Part shown: positions 10,119-18,484 of the stretch, piece by piece
How the letters are laid out: every line of letters begins with the position of its first letter
Numbering within the stretch: position 1 is the stretch's first letter
Source: Lachnospiraceae bacterium UBA7093
GTDB taxonomy: Bacteria; Bacillota; Clostridia; Lachnospirales; Lachnospiraceae
Assembly (NCBI GenBank): GCA_002492465.1
Contig: DKYT01000062.1
Location: 12,589 to 76,588 of the forward strand
Reading direction: 5' to 3'
Length of the DNA: 64,000 bases
The notes under the pieces: model-generated
What the model was told of the DNA's origin: nothing
The model's database searches: none
The model's input: only the letters and a program-made list of their open reading frames with translations
Position numbers and translations under genes: made by a program

Positions 10119-10976
10119 ATGAAAAAAGAAAAATTTAGAGTGTCCTCCGTTTTTATCTACATTGTACTTATTTTTTGGTCTCTTACAACCATTTATCCCA
10201 TTATATGGGTTATTCAGAACTCCTTTAAGGCAAAAGATAAGATTCTGGCAAACTCCTTTTCCCTGCCTTTAGGCGATCTGTTTACCACGGCGAACTACAG
10301 GAAGGCGTTTAACAACTTAAATATTTTGAGCGCTTATAAGAACAGTCTTTTTATTTCCTCCATTGTTGCCATTGTGGTGGTCGTTCTTGCAGGTATGGCA
10401 TCCTTTGCTTTGGTTCGATATACCTTTAAATTAAAAGGAGCTTTATTATCACTGGTAATGGCAGGAATGATGTTCCCAGTATTTGCAACGGTAATTCCCG
10501 TATACAGCATGGAGGTTAAATGGGGAATTGCATCTACCAATAACTGGGGACTGACAATGCTTTCAGTGATTTTACCTCAGGTGGCAGGAAATCTTTCCTT
10601 TGCCATAGTGGTGCTTACCGGATTTATCAAAGGACTTCCGGTGGAACTGGAGGAAGCGGCGTTTATGGAAGGATGCAATGCTTACCAGATTTTCTATAAA
10701 GTGGTTATGCCGTTGACCAAACCGTCTTTTGCCACGGTAGCGATCTTCTCCTTCCTTTGGAGTTATAACGATCTGTTCACACAGATGTTTTACCTGAGAA
10801 CGCCTAAGATGTTTGGAATTACAGTACTGTTGAACCGATTGACCTCTCAGGAAGGTACCAACTATGGACTGATGGCAGCAGCGGTTACCTTAGTAGTAGT
10901 ACCGGTGGTTATCGTATATATTTTCCTGCAGAAGTACATTATAAAAGGTATGACGGCAGGCGCAATCAAAGGATAA
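10119..10976 (+). CDS. Sugar ABC transporter permease, MalG/UgpE type
   Basis: Second permease subunit, 285 residues, six predicted membrane segments. The EAA loop is ELEEAAFMEGCNAYQIFYK at about residue 175. The C terminus KGMTAGAIKG matches the usual MalG-family ending. AAAGGAGG precedes the ATG. It completes the transporter with the genes at 7724 and 9216; the ATPase must be supplied from elsewhere. Confidence 0.93.
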   Translation: MKKEKFRVSSVFIYIVLIFWSLTTIYPIIWVIQNSFKAKDKILANSFSLPLGDLFTTANYRKAFNNLNILSAYKNSLFISSIVAIVVVVLAGMASFALVRYTFKLKGALLSLVMAGMMFPVFATVIPVYSMEVKWGIASTNNWGLTMLSVILPQVAGNLSFAIVVLTGFIKGLPVELEEAAFMEGCNAYQIFYKVVMPLTKPSFATVAIFSFLWSYNDLFTQMFYLRTPKMFGITVLLNRLTSQEGTNYGLMAAAVTLVVVPVVIVYIFLQKYIIKGMTAGAIKG

Positions 10977-11011
10977 TGAAACCAGGTTTGTAAAAGAGGA
11001 CAGCTAAGGCT

Positions 11012-11815
11012 ATGTATAAAGTTGTGATTATTGACGATGAACCAATTATCGTAGAAGGCTTAAGCAGAAGCATTAACTGGAAAGATGCACAGTGCCAGGT
11101 TGTGGGCATGGCATATAGTGGAGAAGAAGGTTTAAAGCTGATCAGAAGGGAAAAGCCGGATATTATTTTTTCGGATATCCGTATGCCTTATATGGACGGC
11201 TTGACCATGATCGCGGCGATTAAGTCTGAATTTCCCAATACGCAGATTACAATACTGACGGGATATCGGGATTTTGATTATGCTCAGCGCGCTATTAAAC
11301 TGGGCGTGACCAGGTTCCTTTTGAAACCATCCAAGATGGATGAACTGGAAGAAGCGCTTCGCGCCATGCGCCAAAAGCTGGAGGAAACAGAAGAACGCCG
11401 CCAGGAAAACGAGGAGAAGCCGGCGGGGGGAGAAGTTTTGCCGGAAAAGGGCGAGGACAAGGAAGGCTCCGAGGATGGGGCGGTTGATAGTACTGCAAAT
11501 AATTATATTGTAAAAAATGCAGTCAGTTATATTGAAGAGCATTATCGGGAAAAGCTGAATCTTTCAGATGTGGCGGATCAGGTATATGTGAGCCAGTGGC
11601 ATTTGAGCAAGCTCATGAATCGTTATCTGGGGCAGAACTTCTCAGAGATTTTGAATGGTGTGCGTATCAATAAGGCAAAGGAGCTTTTAAAAGATCCTTC
11701 CCTGCGGATCGGTGATATAGCGGATGAAGTGGGATTTTTGGACATGGCACATTTTTCAAGAGTATTTAAAAAGATGGTGGGCATTTCCGCCAATGAATAT
11801 CGGAATCATTTATAA
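11012..11815 (+). CDS. YesN-type response regulator with AraC DNA-binding domain
   Basis: Cytoplasmic transcription regulator, 267 residues. The receiver domain spans residues 1-120 with the acidic pair DDE at 8-10, phosphoacceptor Asp55 in FSDIRMP and Lys in LLKPS near 107. A charged Glu-rich linker (about 120-160) follows, then two AraC-type helix-turn-helix motifs (LNLSDVADQVYVSQWHLSK and IGDIADEVGFLDMAHFSR). It is the likely partner of the YesM kinase at 5867 and probably activates the transporter genes between them, and perhaps the GH94 operon. Confidence 0.93.
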   Translation: MYKVVIIDDEPIIVEGLSRSINWKDAQCQVVGMAYSGEEGLKLIRREKPDIIFSDIRMPYMDGLTMIAAIKSEFPNTQITILTGYRDFDYAQRAIKLGVTRFLLKPSKMDELEEALRAMRQKLEETEERRQENEEKPAGGEVLPEKGEDKEGSEDGAVDSTANNYIVKNAVSYIEEHYREKLNLSDVADQVYVSQWHLSKLMNRYLGQNFSEILNGVRINKAKELLKDPSLRIGDIADEVGFLDMAHFSRVFKKMVGISANEYRNHL

Positions 11816-11824
11816 AATTGGGTT

Positions 11825-11870
11825 AGGACCTTTTCTGCAGAGTACGCTGCAAAAAAGGTCCTGTTGTTTT
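11825..11870 (+). terminator. Intrinsic terminator between convergent genes
   Basis: AGGACCTTTT and AAAAGGTCCT form the outer stem, with an inner CTGCAG/CTGCA stem and a GTTGTTTT tail. It overlaps the last bases of the minus-strand CarD-like gene and could serve both strands. Confidence 0.8.
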
Positions 11871-12384
11871 AGTTTGGACTGTGATTCTGTTCGAAACAGT
11901 CGGCAATATAGGATTTCACCTCGTCCCGTGATTTCCCAAGGGCAATGGACAGTTCTCCGTAAAGGGAGGACTCCGCCAGGTTAAAGTAACGGTTGTCCAG
12001 TGCGGTAACCTTATAGCCCTTCATAAGCCGGTTTTCCTTTCTAAGATAAATCGTCTTGATGAGCTGTACCCATGCCTTGCAGTTATTAGAGCGCATATAT
12101 TTTTTGTAGGTATTTTCCAGTGCTTTTTCATCAGGCAGAGTAATCAAAGGAATATCCGGAATAGACTGGATCAGGCTGTCTGCCTCTTCCTTTGACAGCG
12201 CAGGACGAAGGGAGGCATCAGCCGTATCAACAGGGGTGTACACGGTACTCCCCGAGGAATACACCGGTTTGAGCAGATAGTATTTTCTGTTCTGATCGAT
12301 ACCGGGAATGTTCAGAGTGGTGATGTCCTGAATCAGACATATTCCGTTGCTGCCATAGATTACATATTCTCCTTTTTGAAACAT
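11869..12384 (-). CDS. CarD family transcriptional regulator
   Basis: Protein of 171 residues beginning MFQKGEYVIYGSNGICLIQD, the CarD/CdnL/TRCF RNA-polymerase-interacting fold (about residues 1-60). An alpha-helical C-terminal part follows, which in family members contacts promoter DNA. The start at 12384 is fixed by a textbook AAAGGAGGT eight bases upstream; a longer open frame to 12702 overlaps the divergent phosphatase gene and is not credible. CarD proteins stabilise RNA polymerase-promoter open complexes; the targets here are unknown. Confidence 0.88.
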   Translation of the reverse strand: MFQKGEYVIYGSNGICLIQDITTLNIPGIDQNRKYYLLKPVYSSGSTVYTPVDTADASLRPALSKEEADSLIQSIPDIPLITLPDEKALENTYKKYMRSNNCKAWVQLIKTIYLRKENRLMKGYKVTALDNRYFNLAESSLYGELSIALGKSRDEVKSYIADCFEQNHSPN

Positions 12385-12539
12385 GTTGCACCTCCTTTGA
12401 AAAACGACTATAGTATTAGTATACCAACTTTTTCGAGAAAATGTCAGCAGGGATAAAAGAAATAAAGAAATTTGTTTGATCTGCGCACAGCGGCGCTGCT
12501 GTATATTGTGCAAAGTGCGCAGAAGCGGAAAGGAAAAGA

Positions 12540-13136
12540 ATGAAGTTATATCTGGTAAGACATGGTGAAACTGATTGGAATATTGCAAGCAGAATTCAGG
12601 GACAGACAGATACAGAGTTAAATGAAAAAGGGAGGCGGCAGGCGGAAGAATTTGCGGCGGTAATCGAGAGCCAGGGCTATCGGATCGATTGCATTTACAC
12701 AAGCTTTAAGAAGCGTGCCTGGGAAACTGCCGTTATTATCGGCAAAAAATGGGGAATAGAGCCTAAGGTGAAACCCGGGCTGGAGGAGATTTGCCTGGGG
12801 AAGTGGGAAGGCTATACCTGGAAACAGGTGCGGGAGCTTTTTGGAGAGGAATATCAGGTCTGGCATGACAACCGCCGTTATCAGGCGGCGCCGCTGGGGG
12901 AATCCTACCAGCAATTGTTGGACAGGCTTTTGCCGGCGCTCAACGAGATCACAGAGAAAGAAAAAGGAAATGTTCTGGTGGTCACCCATAGCGCAGTGAT
13001 TATGACGCTGTTGTCCTATCTTTACGATACTCCCTTTGAGGATATGGCAAAAAAATATAAGACAGGCAATGCACAGATTGTGGAAATTGATGTGCAGCTG
13101 CTTGAGAAAATGAACAGAGAATGGAAGAAAGCATGA
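12540..13136 (+). CDS. Histidine phosphatase family protein (phosphoglycerate mutase-like)
   Basis: Protein of 198 residues starting MKLYLVRHGETDWN, carrying the branch-1 histidine phosphatase RHG motif (catalytic His8), the Glu proton donor in LEEICLGKWEG (about residue 81) and the second catalytic His in VVTHSAVI (about 150). Length and motifs fit the CobC/GpmB-like phosphatases; the substrate cannot be told. It overlaps the next gene by four bases (ATGA), so the two are translationally coupled. Confidence 0.9.
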   Translation: MKLYLVRHGETDWNIASRIQGQTDTELNEKGRRQAEEFAAVIESQGYRIDCIYTSFKKRAWETAVIIGKKWGIEPKVKPGLEEICLGKWEGYTWKQVRELFGEEYQVWHDNRRYQAAPLGESYQQLLDRLLPALNEITEKEKGNVLVVTHSAVIMTLLSYLYDTPFEDMAKKYKTGNAQIVEIDVQLLEKMNREWKKA

Positions 13137-15847
13137 AAAAAGCAGTGATTGGAATTCTTGCCCATGTGGATGCCGGGAAGACAACTTTATCAGAGGCGCT
13201 GCTCTATGTAAGCGGGAGCATCCGCAGGCTGGGAAGGGTAGACAAGAGGGATGCTTTTCTGGATACCTACGTGCAGGAACGGGAACGGGGCATTACCATA
13301 TTTTCCAAACAGGCGGTGCTGAAAGGAAAAACGGCAGAAATCACCCTGCTGGATACCCCGGGACATGTGGATTTTTCAACTGAAATGGAACGGACACTGC
13401 AGGTGCTGGACGGCGCGGTTCTGATGATCAGCGGGTGCGACGGGGTACAGGGGCATACCCTGACGCTTTGGCGGCTGCTAAAACGTTATCAGATACCGGT
13501 ATTCCTCTTTGTGAATAAGATGGATCGTCAGGAAGCGGAGGAAAAGGCTGTTTTTCAAAGTATCAAGGAGCAGTTAAGCGAGGCATGTATTTCCTTTTCC
13601 CAGCCGGATACGGAGGCGTTTTATGAAAGTATTGCGGTTTGCGACGAGCATGCTTTCAATGTGTTTCTGGAAAAGGGAAAAATTGAGAAAGAGCTTATAC
13701 AAAGTTTGATCGGGGAAAGGAAAATCTTTCCCTGCTTTTTTGGATCGGCATTGAAAGTTTCGGGGGTGGAGGAACTACTAAATGCCCTGGGGGAATATAT
13801 GCCGGAGAAGGTTTATCCTGCGGCATTTGGCGCCAGGGTCTACAAAATCACCCGGGACGAGCAGGGAAATCGTCTGACTCATATGAAGATTACCGGCGGT
13901 TCCCTGAAGGTGAGGGATGTGCTGACCGGAGAGGGAAGGGAAAAAGCCGCTGACAAAGAATCCCAAAAGTGGGAGGAGAAGGTCAACCAGATTCGTGTTT
14001 ATTCCGGGGAAAAATTTGTGGCGACCCAGGAAGCGGAGGCAGGGACGGTCTGTGCCGTAACCGGACTTACCAATACCTTTGCGGGAGAAGGGCTGGGGGC
14101 GGAAAAAGAGATTCTTTATCCGGAGCTTGCCCCGGTTCTCTGCTATCGTGTATTACTGCCGGAGGGAGTGGACGGTCTGAAGATACTTCCCAGGCTGAGA
14201 GAGCTTGAGGAGGAGGAACCCCAGCTTCACCTTTTATGGGATGAGAAGAACAGGGAGATCAAGGTTCAGATTATGGGGCAGGTACAGATAGAGGTATACA
14301 GGAACCTGATTCGTGAGCGGTTTGGGGTGGAAGCGGACTTTGATGCAGGCAGTATCGTATACAGGGAAACCATTGGGAACAGGGTGGAAGGGGTAGGACA
14401 TTTTGAACCCCTCCGCCACTATGCGGAGGTGCACTTGCTGTTGGAGCCTGGGGAGCCGGGCAGCGGGCTTGTGATAGAAGCCGACTGCAGCGAGGATACC
14501 CTTGCCCTGAATTGGCAGAGACTGATTCTGACTCATTTAAAGGAAAAGGATCATTTGGGGGTGCTTACAGGAGCTCCTATTACGGATATGAAAATCACCC
14601 TGAAAGCAGGGCGTGCTCATCCCAAGCACACGGAAGGCGGAGATTTCCGGCAGGCAACCTATCGGGCGCTGCGCCAGGGGCTGATGCAGGCGGAAAGTAT
14701 TTTGCTGGAGCCTTACTATGCTTTTTCCCTGGAGATACCGGATCAGTCGGTAGGACGCGCTATGACGGATCTGGAGCAGATGCAGGGCTCCTTTACCCTG
14801 GAGCATAGAGGAGAAGGAAGGGCAGTCCTTCGGGGGACTGCGCCTATGGCGCTGTTGCAGGAATATCAAAAGCAGGTGCTTGCCTATACCAGAGGAGAAG
14901 GGCAGCTATATTGTACCATGGCAGGATATTATCCCTGCCATAATACGGAGACAGTTCTCAGGGAAAAAGCTTACGATCCTCTTGCTGATGTGGAAAATAC
15001 ACCTCATTCTGTTTTCTGCTCTCATGGAGCGGGAGTGATCGTGGAGTGGGATCAGGTGCCTGCTTATATGCATTTGGAGAGCTGTCTTTTAAAGGAAAGA
15101 GCTTTGAAAGCCGGAGAAGGGGAAGAGCCGCCTGTGTATCTGAGCCGCAGGAAGGAGAAAGGGGGAGAGGCGGTTTGGCTGGGAACGGACGAAATTGATG
15201 AGATTTTGAACCGCACCTCCTATGCAAATGGTCGGGAAAACCGTAAAGGGGTGAAGACAGGCTGGAAAAAAACCGGGACAAAGAGGGAAGCCGATACGCC
15301 CCGGCAGGTGAGAACCTACAGCCCGGCGCCTAAAAAGGAAGAATATCTGCTGGTTGACGGATACAATGTGATTTTTGCATGGGAAGAATTAAAAGAGCTT
15401 GCAGCGGAAAATCTGGACGGTGCCAGGGGAAAGCTGCTGGATCTGCTATGCAACTATCAGGCGGTAAAAAAATGTAATCTTATTGCGGTTTTTGACGCTT
15501 ACCGCCTTGCCGGGCATCCTACGGAAATTCTGGATTATCACAATATTCATGTGGTATATACGAGGGAGGCGGAAACAGCCGATCAGTATATTGAGAAATT
15601 TGCCCATGAGAACGGGAAACGGTACGATGTGACGGTTGCCACCTCTGACGGGCTTGAGCAGATCATTATTACAGGGGAGGGATGCAGACTGATTTCCTCC
15701 CGGGAATTGCAGGAGGAGATCATGCAGGTTTCACAGCAGGTTCTGGAGGAGTTTGGGCGTGTCCAGCCTGGCAGTAAAATTACCCTGAGGGAGCTGCTGT
15801 CCGGTCAGCAGGTAAGGGAGATGGAGAAAATCAGGGAAGATTCCTGA
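13133..15847 (+). CDS. Tet(M)/EF-G-like ribosomal GTPase fused to a YacP/Rae1-type NYN nuclease domain
   Basis: Protein of 904 residues. The N-terminal two thirds is a translation-factor GTPase of the ribosomal-protection family: P-loop AHVDAGKTT, switch I RGITIFSKQ, DTPGHVDF, NKMD, then domains II to V resembling Tet(M)/EF-G. After a charged linker (about 640-735) comes a C-terminal NYN domain from residue 736 (LLVDGYNVIFAW, then AVFDAYR, ETADQYIEKF and ATSDGLEQ), bearing the acidic residues of the PIN-like YacP family. B. subtilis Rae1 (YacP) is a ribosome-associated mRNA endonuclease. The fusion suggests one protein that binds the ribosome by its GTPase part and cuts RNA with its tail. ATG 13133 overlaps the previous stop; 13121 is an alternative. 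Tetracycline resistance is not established by sequence. Confidence 0.88.
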   Translation: MKKAVIGILAHVDAGKTTLSEALLYVSGSIRRLGRVDKRDAFLDTYVQERERGITIFSKQAVLKGKTAEITLLDTPGHVDFSTEMERTLQVLDGAVLMISGCDGVQGHTLTLWRLLKRYQIPVFLFVNKMDRQEAEEKAVFQSIKEQLSEACISFSQPDTEAFYESIAVCDEHAFNVFLEKGKIEKELIQSLIGERKIFPCFFGSALKVSGVEELLNALGEYMPEKVYPAAFGARVYKITRDEQGNRLTHMKITGGSLKVRDVLTGEGREKAADKESQKWEEKVNQIRVYSGEKFVATQEAEAGTVCAVTGLTNTFAGEGLGAEKEILYPELAPVLCYRVLLPEGVDGLKILPRLRELEEEEPQLHLLWDEKNREIKVQIMGQVQIEVYRNLIRERFGVEADFDAGSIVYRETIGNRVEGVGHFEPLRHYAEVHLLLEPGEPGSGLVIEADCSEDTLALNWQRLILTHLKEKDHLGVLTGAPITDMKITLKAGRAHPKHTEGGDFRQATYRALRQGLMQAESILLEPYYAFSLEIPDQSVGRAMTDLEQMQGSFTLEHRGEGRAVLRGTAPMALLQEYQKQVLAYTRGEGQLYCTMAGYYPCHNTETVLREKAYDPLADVENTPHSVFCSHGAGVIVEWDQVPAYMHLESCLLKERALKAGEGEEPPVYLSRRKEKGGEAVWLGTDEIDEILNRTSYANGRENRKGVKTGWKKTGTKREADTPRQVRTYSPAPKKEEYLLVDGYNVIFAWEELKELAAENLDGARGKLLDLLCNYQAVKKCNLIAVFDAYRLAGHPTEILDYHNIHVVYTREAETADQYIEKFAHENGKRYDVTVATSDGLEQIIITGEGCRLISSRELQEEIMQVSQQVLEEFGRVQPGSKITLRELLSGQQVREMEKIREDS

Positions 15848-15901
15848 AAAGGCATCATATCTCTGTAAAGAATAGAGTAATGCGTCCTTTTCGGCTGGCA
15901 G

Positions 15902-16522
15902 TCAGCGGATATGCTCCTGGGGAGCATCGTCCTCAAAATCAAAAACACATCTTTCATAGGCGTTGATGATATGGGTGTCCATGTATTTATCGTAACGTTT
16001 GTGCATCCGCCCATAGGACATGTGCACATGTCCGTGAAGGTAATATTTGGGCTTGTACTTCTCAATAAGGTGGCGGAACACCTGAAAGCCCTGATGGGGA
16101 AGATCCAGTCCGTCGTTCAGCTGGTAGGCAGGGGCATGGGTTACCAGAATGTCAAAGCCTCTGTGGCGCAGAAGCTGAAACCACAATTTTGCCACCCGCC
16201 GTCTCATGCCCAGCTCGGTGTACTGGTGGGGACCCTGGCGGTACCGCATGGAGCCTCCCAGCCCCAGAATGCGGATACCGTTGTAAACATAGATTTGGTC
16301 TTCAATGCAGATGCAGCCTTCCGGCGGAATTTTCTCATACTTTCCGTCGTGATTTCCGTGGATGTACAAAACGGGTACGTTGGAAAGGGTTACAAGAAAA
16401 GAAAGGTAGCGGGGATCTAAGTCGCCGCAGGAAATGATCAGGTCGATTCCCTCCAGCTTGCTTTTCTCGAAAAAATCCCAATAGTATTTCGATTCTTCGT
16501 CTGCAATAGCAAGTATTTTCAT
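15902..16522 (-). CDS. Metallophosphoesterase
   Basis: Calcineurin-like phosphoesterase of 206 residues. Metal-ligand motifs are SCGDLDPRY (about 31-39), HGNHDG (about 56-61), VTHAPAY and HGHVHMSYG. The first motif is degenerate at the N terminus (IADEES in place of the usual SDxH), which may alter one metal site. It is the last gene of a four-gene minus-strand operon, seven bases after the ParB-BMP gene. Substrate unknown. Confidence 0.85.
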   Translation of the reverse strand: MKILAIADEESKYYWDFFEKSKLEGIDLIISCGDLDPRYLSFLVTLSNVPVLYIHGNHDGKYEKIPPEGCICIEDQIYVYNGIRILGLGGSMRYRQGPHQYTELGMRRRVAKLWFQLLRHRGFDILVTHAPAYQLNDGLDLPHQGFQVFRHLIEKYKPKYYLHGHVHMSYGRMHKRYDKYMDTHIINAYERCVFDFEDDAPQEHIR

Positions 16523-16529
16523 ATGTAGA

Positions 16530-18440
16530 TCAGCCTTCCTCTTTTCTTACTCCCTGCTGATTGATCACAGGCGCCGCCTGTTCATTCAGGTCTTCCTTCT
16601 TGGGAATGGTTCCGATGATATTTTCCGCCAGCCAATCCATGTTCATAATTTCTTCAGGAGAAAGCTTTTGGTCAGGGTCAGCAATAACGATTCCCGTCTG
16701 AGAATATAAAATACCCGAAAATGGATTGAACAATTCAGAGCTGATGGTAGTTTTAAGTAATTCCACCAAACGTTTTGTACCTATGGGAAGATGGCTTGAG
16801 CATGCCACGTCTATCACGCCTGCGGACATACCCCACCAGTAGTTGATTGCCTTGGCGGGAGAAGTTTTTTCATCGTTTTTCCAGGTGCCGTCCATAATGG
16901 TGCGGATCAGCTGCTCATAAAATTTTCCCCAGTGGCACAGGGGCAGGGCAAGATTTCTGGTATGGTCACCGTCCACATGATAGATGCCAAAGAAGCGGGA
17001 AGCTTCCTCCGGAATCGCCATGTCCTTGCCGGAAATACAGGAAGAGTGGGTTTCCCGGATCCGTTCGTCCACATCCACATCCTTCATACTGGACCATTCC
17101 AGATAAACCTTTGCTCTGGGGTTAATCATTTTTGCCCCAAGTGCAAAGGCATTGATATTGGCGATGGTGCCAAAAATGGGATAATCGGCAATATAGGTCA
17201 GGCAGTTGTTCTCCGCCATGGCTCCGGCGATGGCGCCCATCAGAAATTTAGCTTCATGCATTCTCGCATAATAGGTGCGGATATATTTGTGGGAGGTGTT
17301 TAAAGAGCAGTTCAAAATCCGCACATTGGGGTGGGCGATAGCTGCCTTTACGCTTGCCTGCACGAAGGCGGGAGTGGTGGTAAAGATCAGATTGCAGCCC
17401 TCTGCAATTGCCTGCTCGATCAGGTCGTCTGCATTTTCAGTGGTTCCGTTTTCATAGCAGATCGTCTGCAGCTCTTCTGGGAAGGTCTGTTCAAGATAAA
17501 GCCTGCCCAGCTCATGGGTGTAGGTCCAGGAGGAGGTGCCGGAGGTCTTTTCATAGATAAACGCCGCCTTCAGCTTAGGGGAGCTGACAGGAAGCAGAAT
17601 GCTGAGGAGAGGTTTTTTCTCCTGGCTGGGATTCATTTTCAGGTCAATATCGCCTTCCTCCTGGAGAAGCTCAAATTCCTTCCAGCTTTTGGCAATTAAT
17701 TCCTTCAGTTCATTGGTGGTTTTGTCTTCCACTTCTTCATAGCCGTGAAGGGTGATAAAAGCAAGAAAAGCGTCTCCTGGCGTAATATGCAGCTTATTTC
17801 CCCCTTTTGCAATATATTCGGCTTTAAAACGGGTATACAGGGCGCTGAAGGTCAGAAGATCTTCGTCGCTCCAAACCTCGCCTGGCGCTTTCCCTACTGC
17901 TTTTTGCAGCTTTGCAAAGTTTCCCTCTTTAGAAAACCAGATATAATTGATAGGCGCCGCCTGGTAAAACTCCATAAATTCGTAATAGATTTTGTTCTCT
18001 TTTTCCTCAGTGCGCCTTGGCACGATTCGAGTTACCGTCCCGGGGATGGAGACAGCCTTATGGTATTTCATAACGCTGACTCTTTTATTTCCTTCCAGAA
18101 CATAAAATTTGTTCATGTATTCGTAGGCTACGATTGGTTCCCGGATGCCCTCCTCCACATGGCTGGTGCTGAGAGCGGACCACTTACTGGCAAACTCTGA
18201 ATTTTCTTTTAAAATAGGCATGAAATTTCCTGCAAAGGAATTGCTTCTGCCGATGGTTTTGGTTCCGGCGATCTGCTCCGTAGGGATCTGAACCAGCCCC
18301 AGAGGTACTTCATAGTAAGACCCTCTCTCCGGCATAATATCGTCCAAAACCTGCAGGGTAGGCTTTTCACCGCGCAGCATCCGCATCTGATAGTCTCTTT
18401 TTCCAAGTTTAAAGGCTCTACTGTAATCTTCTCTTCCCAT
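16530..18440 (-). CDS. ParB/sulfiredoxin-like domain fused to a BMP/PnrA-type periplasmic-binding fold, no signal peptide
   Basis: Protein of 636 residues. The N-terminal region carries a ParB-like signature (REPIVAYEYMNKFYVLEGNKR, with the EGNKR turn at about residues 115-119). The C-terminal half, from about residue 280 (LKAAFIYEKTSGTSSWTYTH), is a BMP-family (PnrA/Med-like) ligand-binding fold, with YYARMHEAKFLMGAIAGAMA and a DPDQKLSPEE ending. There is no signal peptide or lipobox, so it should be cytoplasmic, unlike normal BMP lipoproteins, which bind nucleosides outside. The start at 18440 has GGAGG just upstream; the longer frame to 18455 does not. It is co-oriented with genes at 15902, 18485 and 20101. 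Function unknown. Confidence 0.75.
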   Translation of the reverse strand: MGREDYSRAFKLGKRDYQMRMLRGEKPTLQVLDDIMPERGSYYEVPLGLVQIPTEQIAGTKTIGRSNSFAGNFMPILKENSEFASKWSALSTSHVEEGIREPIVAYEYMNKFYVLEGNKRVSVMKYHKAVSIPGTVTRIVPRRTEEKENKIYYEFMEFYQAAPINYIWFSKEGNFAKLQKAVGKAPGEVWSDEDLLTFSALYTRFKAEYIAKGGNKLHITPGDAFLAFITLHGYEEVEDKTTNELKELIAKSWKEFELLQEEGDIDLKMNPSQEKKPLLSILLPVSSPKLKAAFIYEKTSGTSSWTYTHELGRLYLEQTFPEELQTICYENGTTENADDLIEQAIAEGCNLIFTTTPAFVQASVKAAIAHPNVRILNCSLNTSHKYIRTYYARMHEAKFLMGAIAGAMAENNCLTYIADYPIFGTIANINAFALGAKMINPRAKVYLEWSSMKDVDVDERIRETHSSCISGKDMAIPEEASRFFGIYHVDGDHTRNLALPLCHWGKFYEQLIRTIMDGTWKNDEKTSPAKAINYWWGMSAGVIDVACSSHLPIGTKRLVELLKTTISSELFNPFSGILYSQTGIVIADPDQKLSPEEIMNMDWLAENIIGTIPKKEDLNEQAAPVINQQGVRKEEG

Positions 18441-18484
18441 GATTTCCTCCATCATTTTTAATGTTTATAGTTGCCTGAATGTAT

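Noticed and set aside
12385..12702. N-terminal extension of the CarD-like protein
   Set aside because: Overlaps the divergent phosphatase gene and its promoter, while a strong ribosome site fixes the start at 12384.
13133..15847. Calling the GTPase a tetracycline-resistance determinant
   Set aside because: Family resemblance to Tet(M) is clear, but the extra nuclease domain and chromosomal context without mobile genes do not support a resistance claim from sequence alone.
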